Source: Pirellulaceae bacterium (lineage in GTDB: Bacteria; Planctomycetota; Planctomycetia; Pirellulales; Pirellulaceae). From it: a stretch of 64,000 bases of DNA. Made by a program: the position numbers and the translations under genes. This document shows, in pieces, positions 46,271 through 53,549 of the stretch. A model generated the notes under the pieces. The model ran no database searches, was not told the origin of the DNA, and saw only the letters and a program-made list of their open reading frames with translations. Each line of letters begins with the position of its first letter. Position 1 is the stretch's first letter. The stretch covers positions 248,001 to 312,000 of the forward strand of contig JAHBXS010000005.1 of assembly GCA_019636375.1 (NCBI GenBank), in the 5' to 3' direction.

Positions 46271-47551
46271 TTACTCCGACGAATGCAAACAACGCTGCAA
46301 CGTCATTAATGCGTATGCTGTACCATACGGTCGATGATAGTCGTAAAACGGGTAATCCCACCAGGAGCCATCGGTCTCTTGGTACTGCAAGATAATTGCG
46401 GCAAGGTGGTCTTGGTAGGGTGGACGGTCCTCCGGTTCCAGTTCGTCAATGGCATAGGCCGCATAAAAGTGCCCGTAGTAATAGAAGTAGCCGGCGACTT
46501 GAAACCAGGCCTCGTGTGGAATCGGGCGTTTGCGACCGATACTCAACCAACCGTTGCGAACATAGAGTCGATACAACCAGTTCTTCAAAATGGAGTCGGT
46601 GATCGAATCATCCCCCCAGCGTCGTAGGGCGACATTGCAGGCATGCGAGCGAGCAAGACTTCCCCCTGGCCGATTGATTTCCCGTGCTGGGCGATACTTC
46701 AGATATTCGCCATACATGTACGAGTAGTCCCGCAACTGCTGGCGATTTGTAGAATCAATCGCTCTGCGGATGGTCCGTCCGTTTTGTTCGATACCAAGCT
46801 CTTCCGCTTCCTTTAGCGCGATCAGCACCGATGCATTTACAAAGCTGGTCGACGCGCTGGTGGGGACTGCCGCTTGGGCCAAGAAATCGTAGTAGCCCCA
46901 CCCCCCGTCAACCGATTCATAGCGATCAAGCATCTTCATCTGTTGCTCGATTGCAGCGCGGAGCCGATCTTGCTTGGCCGAATCGCCATCAGCCCTGCGG
47001 TACAAACGCACCAGAGCTTGAATTCCGTAGGCATGAGCCCAAACGTTGTACATCGTGTCCCCCGTCGCGCGACGAACGTTCATGAGGTGCTCCAACAACC
47101 AAGCCTCTCCCTGATCGATCGCGGACGGGACTCGCTCGTCGGATGATTGGGTTTCAATCAAGGCCGAAACGCACATCCCTGTGACGGCAGCGCGGAAGGC
47201 ATGATGAGCACCCGGAATCGGTGCGTAGACTTGAAACGGACGCGAGGCATCAGACGAGCCCCACGAACCGTCAGGGTTTTGTGTATCGAGCAGGAAACTG
47301 ACTCCATCTGCAATGGCCTTGCGAATCGACTCCTGGGTAGGCGGCTCGATGGTGGGAAGGACGGGGTCTTTGGAAAAATCAAAGGGATCATCCAAAATCG
47401 CTTGACGTTCCGAAGCAGCAATCGCCTCGATATAGGCAGCGTCTTCCTTCTGCTGCTGAACTTGGTCGTCTTGGGCGACGAGTTGCCCGCGCCCCAACGC
47501 GACGGCAACAAACATCGCGATCAAAAACAGTCTTTTATGATGCTCAGACAT
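46271..47551 (-). CDS. Exported terpene cyclase/prenyltransferase-like (alpha/alpha barrel) protein
   Basis: A 426-residue protein from ATG 47551 (AAAGGA before it), with a signal peptide (LFLIAMFVAVALGRGQLVAQ). The mature part has QW-like repeats: ADGVSFLLDTQNPDGSWGSS at about 90, MLDRYESVDGGWGYYD in the middle, and AAIILQYQETDGSWWDYPF near the end. These fold as the alpha/alpha barrel of squalene-hopene cyclases and prenyltransferases, but no DxDD cyclase motif was found, so it is probably not a cyclase. It follows the HlyD-type gene by 54 bases. Confidence 0.78.
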   Translation of the reverse strand: MSEHHKRLFLIAMFVAVALGRGQLVAQDDQVQQQKEDAAYIEAIAASERQAILDDPFDFSKDPVLPTIEPPTQESIRKAIADGVSFLLDTQNPDGSWGSSDASRPFQVYAPIPGAHHAFRAAVTGMCVSALIETQSSDERVPSAIDQGEAWLLEHLMNVRRATGDTMYNVWAHAYGIQALVRLYRRADGDSAKQDRLRAAIEQQMKMLDRYESVDGGWGYYDFLAQAAVPTSASTSFVNASVLIALKEAEELGIEQNGRTIRRAIDSTNRQQLRDYSYMYGEYLKYRPAREINRPGGSLARSHACNVALRRWGDDSITDSILKNWLYRLYVRNGWLSIGRKRPIPHEAWFQVAGYFYYYGHFYAAYAIDELEPEDRPPYQDHLAAIILQYQETDGSWWDYPFYDYHRPYGTAYALMTLQRCLHSSE

Positions 47552-47605
47552 GGGCGTCCTTTGTATCAACATTGGCACATCAAGCGATTCGATTTCGGCG
47601 TGGAA

Positions 47606-49039
47606 TTACTCAGGCTTCTTTTTCAGAATTTTGTCGCCGGCAGCAAGTCCTTGAGTGACTTCGACTTGATCGCCTTGTTCTCGCAAGGCAACCACCGGAC
47701 GTTTCAGTGGGTTTTCACCGTCAAGAATATAGACGTACTGGCTCAAACCGCCATCGTCAGAAAACATGGATGCCTTCGGAACGAGAATCGCTTGATCGTT
47801 TTTGTAAGTCACAACTTTAACTTTGCAAGTCAACCCCGGCACAATTCCTGCGGGGAAAGATGGTAACTGAATCAATCCATCGAATTTGCCGTCATCCAAG
47901 GGGAATTGTCCGATCTCGACGATGGCTCCTTCGATTCGTTCCTCAGGTCGATCATCAAAAGCAACCATCACCTTTGTTCCAACCTTGAGGTTCGAGCGTT
48001 GTCGTTGATCGAAGTCGCAGCGTAATTGCATGTTCTTCGTGTCCACCACGGTGATCACAGGCAGGCCGACGGCGATCATGTCACCGGAATCGATCAAGCG
48101 ATTGACGGGGGTTGCTCCTTTTTTCCAGGCCCCGCGACGAGCGTGACCGTGATAGACCGTTCCCGCGACAGGCGCGGTGAGTTGCATGAATTCGGCATCG
48201 GCGATCAGCTCAGCGTAGTCACGTTCCTTTTTCTCGAATGCAAACTTCAATTTGGCATACTCAAGCTGTTTCTTTCGAACCATGCGAGGCAATTCAATCG
48301 ACTTCTTCTCGAATTCGAGTTGGCCGCGTTCGAGAGCGTTCTCTCGCTCTTTGGCAACTCGCGGAATATCGACTTCTAGTTGCCGAGCCGTATTGATTTT
48401 CGTCATGTCCAAGTAAAACTGAGATTGCTCAAGCGCTCGTTCGGCTCGTTTCAAAACAATCTGTTCGGACTCTTCAGTCAAATGGTCTGCTTTGTACATT
48501 TTTCGCAATTGATCGAGTTCTTCTTGAGCGTTTTCAACTTGATACTCGGAATTCTCAAGTTGCCGTTTTGCCTGGCTTTCCGCCATTGGGCGTTGAGTTT
48601 CAATGTAATATTTGGCGTCTTCTTGGGCGTATTCCCAAGCACGTTTCATGAGTTGCTCGTCAATTGGGTAGGTCTTTGACATGAACTCGATTTCTGCCTC
48701 AGCAGCATCTAAATCCATTCGAGCAAGATCCAGTTCGTATTTGGCCTCTTGCAAACGAGAGGTGAGTTCATTGTTTTCGAAAGTAATCAGCCTATCGCCG
48801 GGTTGGACGATAGTCCCTTGAGGCACAACTTCTGCCACCTTGAATTGAGCCCATTTCTTCGCATCCACTTTGACGGTAGTTTCCGACTTGGACTCTACGC
48901 GTGCTTCCAGCGTATCGACGAGGTAAAACGGGGTTTGTTTGAGCGTGATCGTCTCAGGAGCCGTTTGCCCCATCGCGTTTAAAATGAACGTCCCGCAAAT
49001 GAGACTGGTTACAACGACGCCGGCCAAAATTCGATTCAT
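47606..49039 (-). CDS. HlyD/RND-type periplasmic adaptor protein
   Basis: A 477-residue membrane fusion protein. N-terminal signal/anchor (RILAGVVVTSLICGTFILNAMGQ), a long coiled-coil hairpin of Glu/Lys/Leu rich helices at about 90-270 (KYELDLARMDLDAAEAEIEFM; KRAERALEQSQFYLDM), lipoyl-like halves around EVVPQGTIVQPGDRLITF and LTAPVAGTVYHGHARRG, and C-terminal barrel domains. ATG 49039 is preceded by GGAGAG and preferred to 49054. No transporter partner (RND or ABC) is next to it; the downstream gene is the exported alpha/alpha-barrel protein. Confidence 0.85.
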   Translation of the reverse strand: MNRILAGVVVTSLICGTFILNAMGQTAPETITLKQTPFYLVDTLEARVESKSETTVKVDAKKWAQFKVAEVVPQGTIVQPGDRLITFENNELTSRLQEAKYELDLARMDLDAAEAEIEFMSKTYPIDEQLMKRAWEYAQEDAKYYIETQRPMAESQAKRQLENSEYQVENAQEELDQLRKMYKADHLTEESEQIVLKRAERALEQSQFYLDMTKINTARQLEVDIPRVAKERENALERGQLEFEKKSIELPRMVRKKQLEYAKLKFAFEKKERDYAELIADAEFMQLTAPVAGTVYHGHARRGAWKKGATPVNRLIDSGDMIAVGLPVITVVDTKNMQLRCDFDQRQRSNLKVGTKVMVAFDDRPEERIEGAIVEIGQFPLDDGKFDGLIQLPSFPAGIVPGLTCKVKVVTYKNDQAILVPKASMFSDDGGLSQYVYILDGENPLKRPVVALREQGDQVEVTQGLAAGDKILKKKPE

Positions 49040-49240
49040 GGTTACTCTCCGCATGGTCTCTGTCTGTCGATGATTTAGGACACACCGATAAAAAACCAGT
49101 ATGCCAAGAAACGCGACAACCCAAAATTGGGGAGGCCGCGATTGATACCTCCAAACATTTTTTGAAGGAAGCTCGACTATATTCTAACCCCTGAAGAAGC
49201 GTTCAGGGTAGAGGCGGCAATTCAGAGAAGTCGCCGAAAA

Positions 49241-49314
49241 TATCCCCGACAGGATTCGAACCTGTAACCTTCGGCTCCGGAGGCCGACGCTCTATCCAAT
49301 TGAGCCACGGGGAC
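49241..49314 (-). tRNA. tRNA-Arg (anticodon CCG)
   Basis: Cloverleaf with acceptor GTCCCCG / CGGGGAT, anticodon stem-loop TCGGC-CTCCGGA-GCCGA giving CCG, and T-arm loop TTCGAAT. Regular in structure; CCA not encoded. Alone, outside the array at 51.8 kb. Confidence 0.95.
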
Positions 49315-49427
49315 AATTTTATTCGAGCAGCAATTTATTTTGCCGGTTCGCGGGCGATTGTCAATCTTGAGCGATGAACGGCATTTCTAAGCGACTTGTT
49401 TGAGGCTCCATGCAAATACCGCAGCGG

Positions 49428-49823
49428 TTACCAATTCGCCCAAGTCATCGAAAGTTGCAGGACGGTTGCGATGGAGACCCAAATAAAATAGGGGATTTGT
49501 GCAAAAGCGACCCAGCGATAGTGCTTCCAAACGGCAAACATCGCCCAAGGAATGGTGATCCACACGATCAAAATATCGACCGCAGCCAACGGAAGATTTC
49601 GCAGCGAAAATTGAATGGGTGAAAAGGCCAAGTTGGCTGCCAAGTTGATCGCAAACGGTATCGCGACGTGACCCGGAATTTTCTTTCGCAATGCCTGCCA
49701 AAAAACGAATCCAAAAGAAACAAAAATGATCGGGTAGAGGATTTGCCAAACGAGCCCGATCGTCTGCGGTGCCGGAGTCCAAGACGGCTTTTGTAGTGAG
49801 TCGTACCATTCAAACCATGACAT
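49428..49823 (-). CDS. tspO: TspO/MBR family membrane protein
   Basis: A 131-residue protein with five membrane helices. WYDSLQKPSWTPAPQTIGLVWQILYPIIFVSFGFVFW includes the W-x-P-P-x-x-x-F-x-x-V-W-like signature (PSWTPAPQTIGLVWQILY) of TspO, and WAMFAVWKHYRWVAFAQIPYFIWVSIATVLQLSM is the typical C-terminal part. These proteins bind porphyrins and cholesterol-like ligands. A second, overlapping open frame at 49387-49809 is a shadow. Confidence 0.9.
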   Translation of the reverse strand: MSWFEWYDSLQKPSWTPAPQTIGLVWQILYPIIFVSFGFVFWQALRKKIPGHVAIPFAINLAANLAFSPIQFSLRNLPLAAVDILIVWITIPWAMFAVWKHYRWVAFAQIPYFIWVSIATVLQLSMTWANW

Positions 49824-49869
49824 GGGTTGTTCCTGGGCGTTTTAGTGATTGTTCGTCGAAGAGTTGCTT

Positions 49870-49940
49870 AATCAGCCGAAACGCGATCGCGTCCGGTTGC
49901 CTCGAAAAACCGGGTGCTAACGAACTCCGGCTGATGGCTA
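49870..49940 (-). repeat. Dispersed palindromic repeat, copy B
   Basis: On the minus strand this reads TAGCCATCAGCCGGAGTTCG and then GGCAACCGGACGCGATCGCG and TTTCGGCTGATT. It matches copy A at 45010-45077, with differences concentrated at loop positions, as expected of hairpin-forming elements. It lies between tspO and the amine oxidase. Confidence 0.75.
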
Positions 49941-49960
49941 AAGCCTTTCGTTTTTTCTAC

Positions 49961-51325
49961 CTAATCCGCTAATAAACTTTCGGCAGCGGACTCGCCGGTT
50001 TCAATGGCACCTTCCATGAAGCCTTGCCAATCGGCCAAATGTTCCCCCGCAAATAAGACTTTACCATGTGGTCGCTGCAAGATGGGGCGCAGGTCAAACC
50101 ACTGTCCAGGTCGGTACATGGCGTAGGCCCCAGCAGTGTACTCATCGGTCTGCCAAGCGTACGAGGCAATCCCGCAAGCCAGTTCTGGGGCCTGTGGATG
50201 AAAGTCCACTAAATCTCTGGCGATCACCCCCCTCCGCCGCTGGAGGTCTTGCGAGGCCAACACGTCGGCTTTGTCGCCGATCGCGTAGGCCGTCAAAATG
50301 CCTTCGGTGCCCGGTTGGTTCTGCGTTGAATGAAAATAGTAGTGCGAGGTCGTGTCGGTGATCATCGAGAAATCATCAGCTTTCCAAAATCGTTGCGAAT
50401 ACAACACCGAATTTTTGATGATCCGCGAATAGGAAAGTTGACTCAAACCAAAGGCCTTATCTGCTGGGAGCGGCGGATCGAATTCGATTTTCCTGATGGC
50501 CGCTGTGGGAGCGGTGCAGATACAGGCGTCACCCTGAAACACTTCATCCCCCGCATTGATCGTGACCAATCCATTCGCCTGCGAAACTTTGGCAACTTTG
50601 AGACCCGTTCGAATATTTTGTCGTCCAATTCGTTTGACGAATTCATCCACCAAGCGCGAATTTCCACCGACCAATTTCAGATCCATCTCATTGTGCTCGC
50701 TTGACTCAGCGTATTCGGCAAGGGCCGCATAAGCCGAGACATGACGGATCGACTCGCCAAAGTCGGTGCTGTCGGCGAGTTCACGCAAGACCATGTCGTT
50801 CCGTTGAAACCCTAAATCGGATAAAAACGTCCACCAATCGATTCGATCAAGCACTCGTTTTTGCTCGTCGGAATAACTCTCGTAGTCCTCCAACAACTTC
50901 TTCCACGCAGCATTGGCTTCGGGTGAGTAGTCCCATTCGCTTGGACGAGACACATGACCGTTGAGCATGAGATAGTCGGAGAATTGATGTTTTTGCAACG
51001 GCAAACCAAATTCGCGGCAGTGGGCGATGAGGCGTTCGTGACTTTCACCGACCCACTCGGCCCCCAGTTCGCATAGCAAGTTTGGATTTTCCGGAAGTGC
51101 GTAGCTGAAAACTCGGCCTCCAATTCGATTGCGAGCCTCGATGATGGTGACTTCCCATCCCGCACGTTGGAGAACGTAGGCCGCCGACAGACCGGCGAGT
51201 CCGGCACCGATGACAACGCAACGACCTCGGCGACCGGAATAATGGTGGATCAATCGATCACCAAAAACGACGCCACATGATGCCGCCCCGGTAAATTTGA
51301 GAAAATCGCGCCGCTTGATCGACAT
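49961..51325 (-). CDS. Tat-exported flavin-dependent amine oxidase
   Basis: A 454-residue FAD-dependent monoamine oxidase family protein. MSIKRRDFLKFTGAASCGVVFG is a twin-arginine signal, so it is exported folded. CVVIGAGLAGLSAAYVLQRAGWEVTIIEARNRIGGRVFSY is the FAD-binding motif, and VLFAGEHLADWQGFMEGAIETGESAAE is the C-terminal FAD motif. ATG 51325 follows GGAG, and fits the Tat signal better than 51352. Natural substrate unknown. Confidence 0.9.
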   Translation of the reverse strand: MSIKRRDFLKFTGAASCGVVFGDRLIHHYSGRRGRCVVIGAGLAGLSAAYVLQRAGWEVTIIEARNRIGGRVFSYALPENPNLLCELGAEWVGESHERLIAHCREFGLPLQKHQFSDYLMLNGHVSRPSEWDYSPEANAAWKKLLEDYESYSDEQKRVLDRIDWWTFLSDLGFQRNDMVLRELADSTDFGESIRHVSAYAALAEYAESSEHNEMDLKLVGGNSRLVDEFVKRIGRQNIRTGLKVAKVSQANGLVTINAGDEVFQGDACICTAPTAAIRKIEFDPPLPADKAFGLSQLSYSRIIKNSVLYSQRFWKADDFSMITDTTSHYYFHSTQNQPGTEGILTAYAIGDKADVLASQDLQRRRGVIARDLVDFHPQAPELACGIASYAWQTDEYTAGAYAMYRPGQWFDLRPILQRPHGKVLFAGEHLADWQGFMEGAIETGESAAESLLAD

Positions 51326-51597
51326 CGCAAAACTCCTTTTGATCGCCTGCATTTCAAACTAACATGATCGGTTGTATTTTGCTAACAGTGTAATCTTTTT
51401 CGAGATCCGAGCAGAGACGACTTGCGGGCTGTGATTGACAGATGATTTCATAAACGGCCTAAATTTTTCAAAAATATTTTGAGAACCGCCGAACATTTTG
51501 CGGCTGAGTTCGTCTCTTTAAGCACAGCGGGGGAAAACTTCATTTCCTACGCTTACTAAAATCGCAATTCCAAATTTTTCCATTGGATTTTCTAGTC

Positions 51598-51723
51598 ATG
51601 GTTTTATCGCAGTCCAAGTCACGACAACCGCAAGTGGTTGAACGATTTCCGGAGGTCGGTCAGGGCCAAGTCGCACGGCATTCCCATGCGGCAGCGCTCT
51701 TTCTACGTCCTCATCGCGAGTGA
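51598..51723 (+). CDS. Possible 41-residue ORF or small RNA before the tRNA array
   Basis: The frame reads MVLSQSKSRQPQVVERF and ends at TGA 51721-51723. Codons are tolerable, but there is no clear ribosome binding site. A strong terminator follows 30 bases later, at 51753, which shows that something is transcribed here. I regard a small RNA as equally likely. No homology is known to me. Confidence 0.3.
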   Translation: MVLSQSKSRQPQVVERFPEVGQGQVARHSHAAALFLRPHRE

Positions 51724-51752
51724 CTTTGGGCTCAAGCAATCAAAACATTGCC

Positions 51753-51784
51753 AACCCGGTGTCGCTGCGACACCGGGTTTTTTT
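51753..51784 (+). terminator. Rho-independent terminator before the tRNA array
   Basis: AACCCGGTGTCG, three bases, CGACACCGGGTT followed by seven T: a 12-bp stem. It ends a transcript that must begin between 51326 and 51750, since the amine oxidase is on the other strand. Confidence 0.92.
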
Positions 51785-51817
51785 GTGGCATTTTCGTGAT
51801 TGATTGGACGCATTTGA

Positions 51818-51889
51818 GGACCGGTAGCTGAGACGGTGTAGCGGCGGTCTGAAGAACCGCAGACGAGGGTTCGAGCACCTCCTGGTCCA
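51818..51889 (+). tRNA. tRNA-Phe (anticodon GAA), irregular T-arm
   Basis: Acceptor GGACCGG/CTGGTCC, anticodon arm GCGGT-CTGAAGA-ACCGC giving GAA, D-arm GCT...AGC. The T-arm GAGGG-TTCGAGC-ACCTC has A in place of the invariant C61, so the innermost pair is G-A. CCA not encoded. First of ten tRNAs in the array. Confidence 0.75.
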
Positions 51890-51899
51890 CTTAACAATT

Positions 51900-51972
51900 C
51901 GGGTAGAGGTGCAGATGGGAGCACGCCTGCTTTGGGAGCAGGAGGATTTCGGTTCGACCCCGAAGTACCCGA
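51900..51972 (+). tRNA. tRNA-Pro (anticodon TGG)
   Basis: Acceptor CGGGTAG/GTACCCG (innermost pair G-G), D-arm GTGC...GCAC, anticodon arm CCTGC-TTTGGGA-GCAGG giving TGG, T-arm TTCGG-TTCGACC-CCGAA. A C at position 1 and CGGG start are usual for tRNA-Pro. Ten bases after tRNA-Phe. Confidence 0.85.
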
Positions 51973-51990
51973 CTGAAATAAAACAAAAAC

Positions 51991-52063
51991 GGGATTGTGG
52001 CAGACAAGGCAATGTGTCGGTCTCTTAAACCGAGCGATGTGGGTTCGAGTCCCACCGATCCCA
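51991..52063 (+). tRNA. tRNA-Lys (anticodon CTT)
   Basis: Acceptor GGGATTG/CGATCCC, anticodon arm TCGGT-CTCTTAA-ACCGA giving CTT, T-arm GTGGG-TTCGAGT-CCCAC. The D-arm is weak (GCA...TGT). CCA not encoded. Confidence 0.85.
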
Positions 52064-52082
52064 CTTTGGCAGAACGAGACAA

Positions 52083-52153
52083 GCACTGATCGTCTATCGG
52101 CAAGACGCCTCCTTCGTAACGAGGAAATGCGGGTTCGATTCCTGCTCGGTGCT
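52083..52153 (+). tRNA. tRNA-Thr (anticodon CGT), with an anticodon-stem mismatch
   Basis: Acceptor GCACTGA/TCGGTGC, D-arm GTC...GAC, anticodon arm CCTCC-TTCGTAA-CGAGG giving CGT with a C-C mismatch at the innermost pair, T-arm GCGGG-TTCGATT-CCTGC. Confidence 0.75.
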
Positions 52154-52170
52154 TTAAAAGCTCTGCGAAT

Positions 52171-52241
52171 GCGCCTGTAGTGTAGTGGCAACCCGCCTGC
52201 TCGCCATGCAGGAATCGCGAGTTCGATTCTCGCCCGGCGCT
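52171..52241 (+). tRNA. tRNA-Gly (anticodon GCC), with C33
   Basis: Acceptor GCGCCTG/CCGGCGC, anticodon arm CCTGC-TCGCCAT-GCAGG giving GCC, T-arm GCGAG-TTCGATT-CTCGC. Base 33, nearly always T, is C here. Confidence 0.8.
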
Positions 52242-52341
52242 TGTTTTGATTGGCATGAATTGAAAACATTCGATGGGAGGAATGGGGATGATGCGATTGA
52301 TGAGACGAATTTGAGAAGAGAGAAGTGAAGTGAAAACATTT

Positions 52342-52416
52342 TCCGGGGTAGCAGTTGCTGGTGGCTGTGCCTGGCTTTGAACCAGGAGTTCGCAGGTTCG
52401 ATTCCTGCCCCCGGAA
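52342..52416 (+). tRNA. tRNA-Gln (anticodon TTG)
   Basis: Acceptor TCCGGGG/CCCCGGA, all seven pairs; anticodon arm CCTGG-CTTTGAA-CCAGG giving TTG; T-arm GCAGG-TTCGATT-CCTGC. Regular in structure. About 100 bases of spacer separate it from tRNA-Gly. Confidence 0.9.
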
Positions 52417-52418
52417 CT

Positions 52419-52492
52419 GTGGCCGTCCTGTACTGGTTTCAGGGACTTGGCTGTGAACCAGGTCGATGTCGGTTCGATTCCGTCCGGTCACC
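52419..52492 (+). tRNA. tRNA-His (anticodon GTG), without an encoded G-1
   Basis: Only two bases after tRNA-Gln. Acceptor GTGGCCG/CGGTCAC, anticodon arm CTTGG-CTGTGAA-CCAGG giving GTG, T-arm GTCGG-TTCGATT-CCGTC with one T-T mismatch, discriminator C73. The base before G1 is T, so the identity base G-1 would have to be added after transcription. Confidence 0.8.
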
Positions 52493-52553
52493 CTTGGGTG
52501 AGTTTGCAAACGACGACAACATCATTGCGAGAAAACATTTTGACAACTGAAAC

Positions 52554-52637
52554 GGAAGGCATCCGGCTGGATGAGGAGACCGTCTTGAAAACGGTTGGCG
52601 GTTTTGCCGCTTCGGGGTTCGAGTCCCTGGTCTTCCG
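52554..52637 (+). tRNA. tRNA-Ser (anticodon TGA)
   Basis: Acceptor GGAAGGC/GTCTTCC, anticodon arm ACCGT-CTTGAAA-ACGGT giving TGA, long variable arm TGGCGGTTTTGCCGC as class II tRNAs need, T-loop TTCGAGT. Confidence 0.92.
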
Positions 52638-52642
52638 CTGGA

Positions 52643-52674
52643 AAATTTCAAATTTGAAATTTCAAATTTGAAAT
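52643..52674. repeat. AT-rich palindromic repeat in the array spacer
   Basis: The unit AATTTCAAATTTGAAAT occurs twice in a row in slightly overlapping form, so that the whole stretch is its own inverted repeat, followed by TCTTTTT. It may be a weak terminator or a relic of array assembly. Confidence 0.55.
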
Positions 52675-52682
52675 CTTTTTCC

Positions 52683-52756
52683 GGTGCGGTACGCCAACTT
52701 GGCGAGCGGCTTGTTTTAGAAACAAGTGATTGTGGGTTCGAATCCCACCTGCACCA
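52683..52756 (+). tRNA. tRNA with anticodon TAG (Leu codon CTA) but class I structure
   Basis: Acceptor GGTGCGG/CTGCACC, D-arm CGC...GCG with GG in the loop, anticodon arm CTTGT-TTTAGAA-ACAAG, T-arm GTGGG-TTCGAAT-CCCAC, discriminator A. The anticodon TAG should read CUA (Leu), yet the variable region is only five bases (TGATT), while leucine tRNAs have a long variable arm. All stems pair well. Whether LeuRS charges it is open. Confidence 0.8.
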
Positions 52757-52772
52757 CTGATACCAAATATTT

Positions 52773-52845
52773 GGCTTGCGAGTGTGCCGGATTCGCACGA
52801 CTGTCTTCGAAACAGTTAGACAAGGTTCGATTCCTTGGCAAGCCG
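52773..52845 (+). tRNA. tRNA-Arg (anticodon TCG)
   Basis: Acceptor GGCTTGC/GCAAGCC with seven pairs, D-arm GTG...CAC, anticodon arm ACTGT-CTTCGAA-ACAGT giving TCG, T-arm CAAGG-TTCGATT-CCTTG. Position 8 is G rather than the usual T. Last of the array. Confidence 0.88.
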
Positions 52846-52858
52846 CTTTAAAACATTA

Positions 52859-52876
52859 GGTTTAAGTTTAAGTTGG
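52859..52876. repeat. TTTAAG repeat, third copy
   Basis: GGTTTAAGTTTAAGTTGG, identical to 35549-35566. Here it lies directly between the tRNA array and the cmk stop codon, without the inverted partner. Confidence 0.6.
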
Positions 52877-52883
52877 TGATGCC

Positions 52884-53546
52884 TTATGATTTTCGGCCCG
52901 CAATTTTTGTTTGCACGATTTGTTTGAGTTTTTGAACAACTTCGTCAACCGAAAGATTGTCGGTATCAACGACGATCGCATCGGGGGCTTGTTGCAGGCG
53001 ACCCACGGCACGATTTTGATCGCGAAAATCTCGGGCCATCTGCTCTTCCAAGATCGTTTCATAATCCCCCGACAAACCCCGCTCTGCCAAATCGCCAACG
53101 CGCCTCTGAGCACGATGTTCGGGAGAAGCCGTCAAATAGATTTTGCATTCGGCATTCGGAAACGCTACGGTCCCTTGATCCCGCCCCTCGCAAACGTAGT
53201 CCCCGTCACTGGCGATTCTCCGTTGCAATTCAACCATCACTCGGCGAACTTCGGGGTTGTCAGCCACGGGGCCAATGTTGCGAGTTACGGTGGGGTCACG
53301 GATTGCACGAGTTACATCCGCCCCATCGACTGTGAGGCCCTGATCCGTTACGACGATGGTCACAGCGCCGGCAAGTGCGGCCAAGCCTGCATGATCATCG
53401 AGTGGGACTTGGCGGTCGAGAGCGGCCCAAGTAATCGCGCGATACATCGAGCCGGTGTCGAGGAATCGAAACCCCAATTCAGCGGCCAACAGTCGAGAAA
53501 CAGTGCTCTTGCCAGCCCCTGCCGGGCCGTCAATCGTGACGATCAT
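52884..53546 (-). CDS. cmk: Cytidylate kinase
   Basis: Phosphorylates CMP and dCMP with ATP. MIVTIDGPAGAGKSTVSRLLAAELGFRFLDTGSMYRAITWAAL has the P-loop GPAGAGKST (7-15) and the DTGSMYRA CMP-binding motif; RRIASDGDYVCEGRDQGTVAFPNAECKIYLTASPEHRAQRR gives the GRDQGTVAFP motif and the lid. 220 residues is usual. It starts three bases after the stop of the GH38-like gene, so the two are translated from one mRNA. Confidence 0.96.
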   Translation of the reverse strand: MIVTIDGPAGAGKSTVSRLLAAELGFRFLDTGSMYRAITWAALDRQVPLDDHAGLAALAGAVTIVVTDQGLTVDGADVTRAIRDPTVTRNIGPVADNPEVRRVMVELQRRIASDGDYVCEGRDQGTVAFPNAECKIYLTASPEHRAQRRVGDLAERGLSGDYETILEEQMARDFRDQNRAVGRLQQAPDAIVVDTDNLSVDEVVQKLKQIVQTKIAGRKS

Positions 53547-53549
53547 GCT

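Noticed and set aside
49387-49809. Minus-strand frame overlapping tspO
   Set aside because: Out of frame with the clear TspO signature; shadow.
51703-52509. Long minus-strand open frames over the tRNA array (also 52439-52798 and 51891-52256)
   Set aside because: They are antisense to tRNA genes; their product contains the GxxSNLR/WDSNPQS-type strings typical of translated tRNA complements.
51818-52845. A tRNA-Sec gene within the array
   Set aside because: No tRNA with anticodon TCA and the long acceptor arm is present; the tRNA-Ser here has anticodon TGA.
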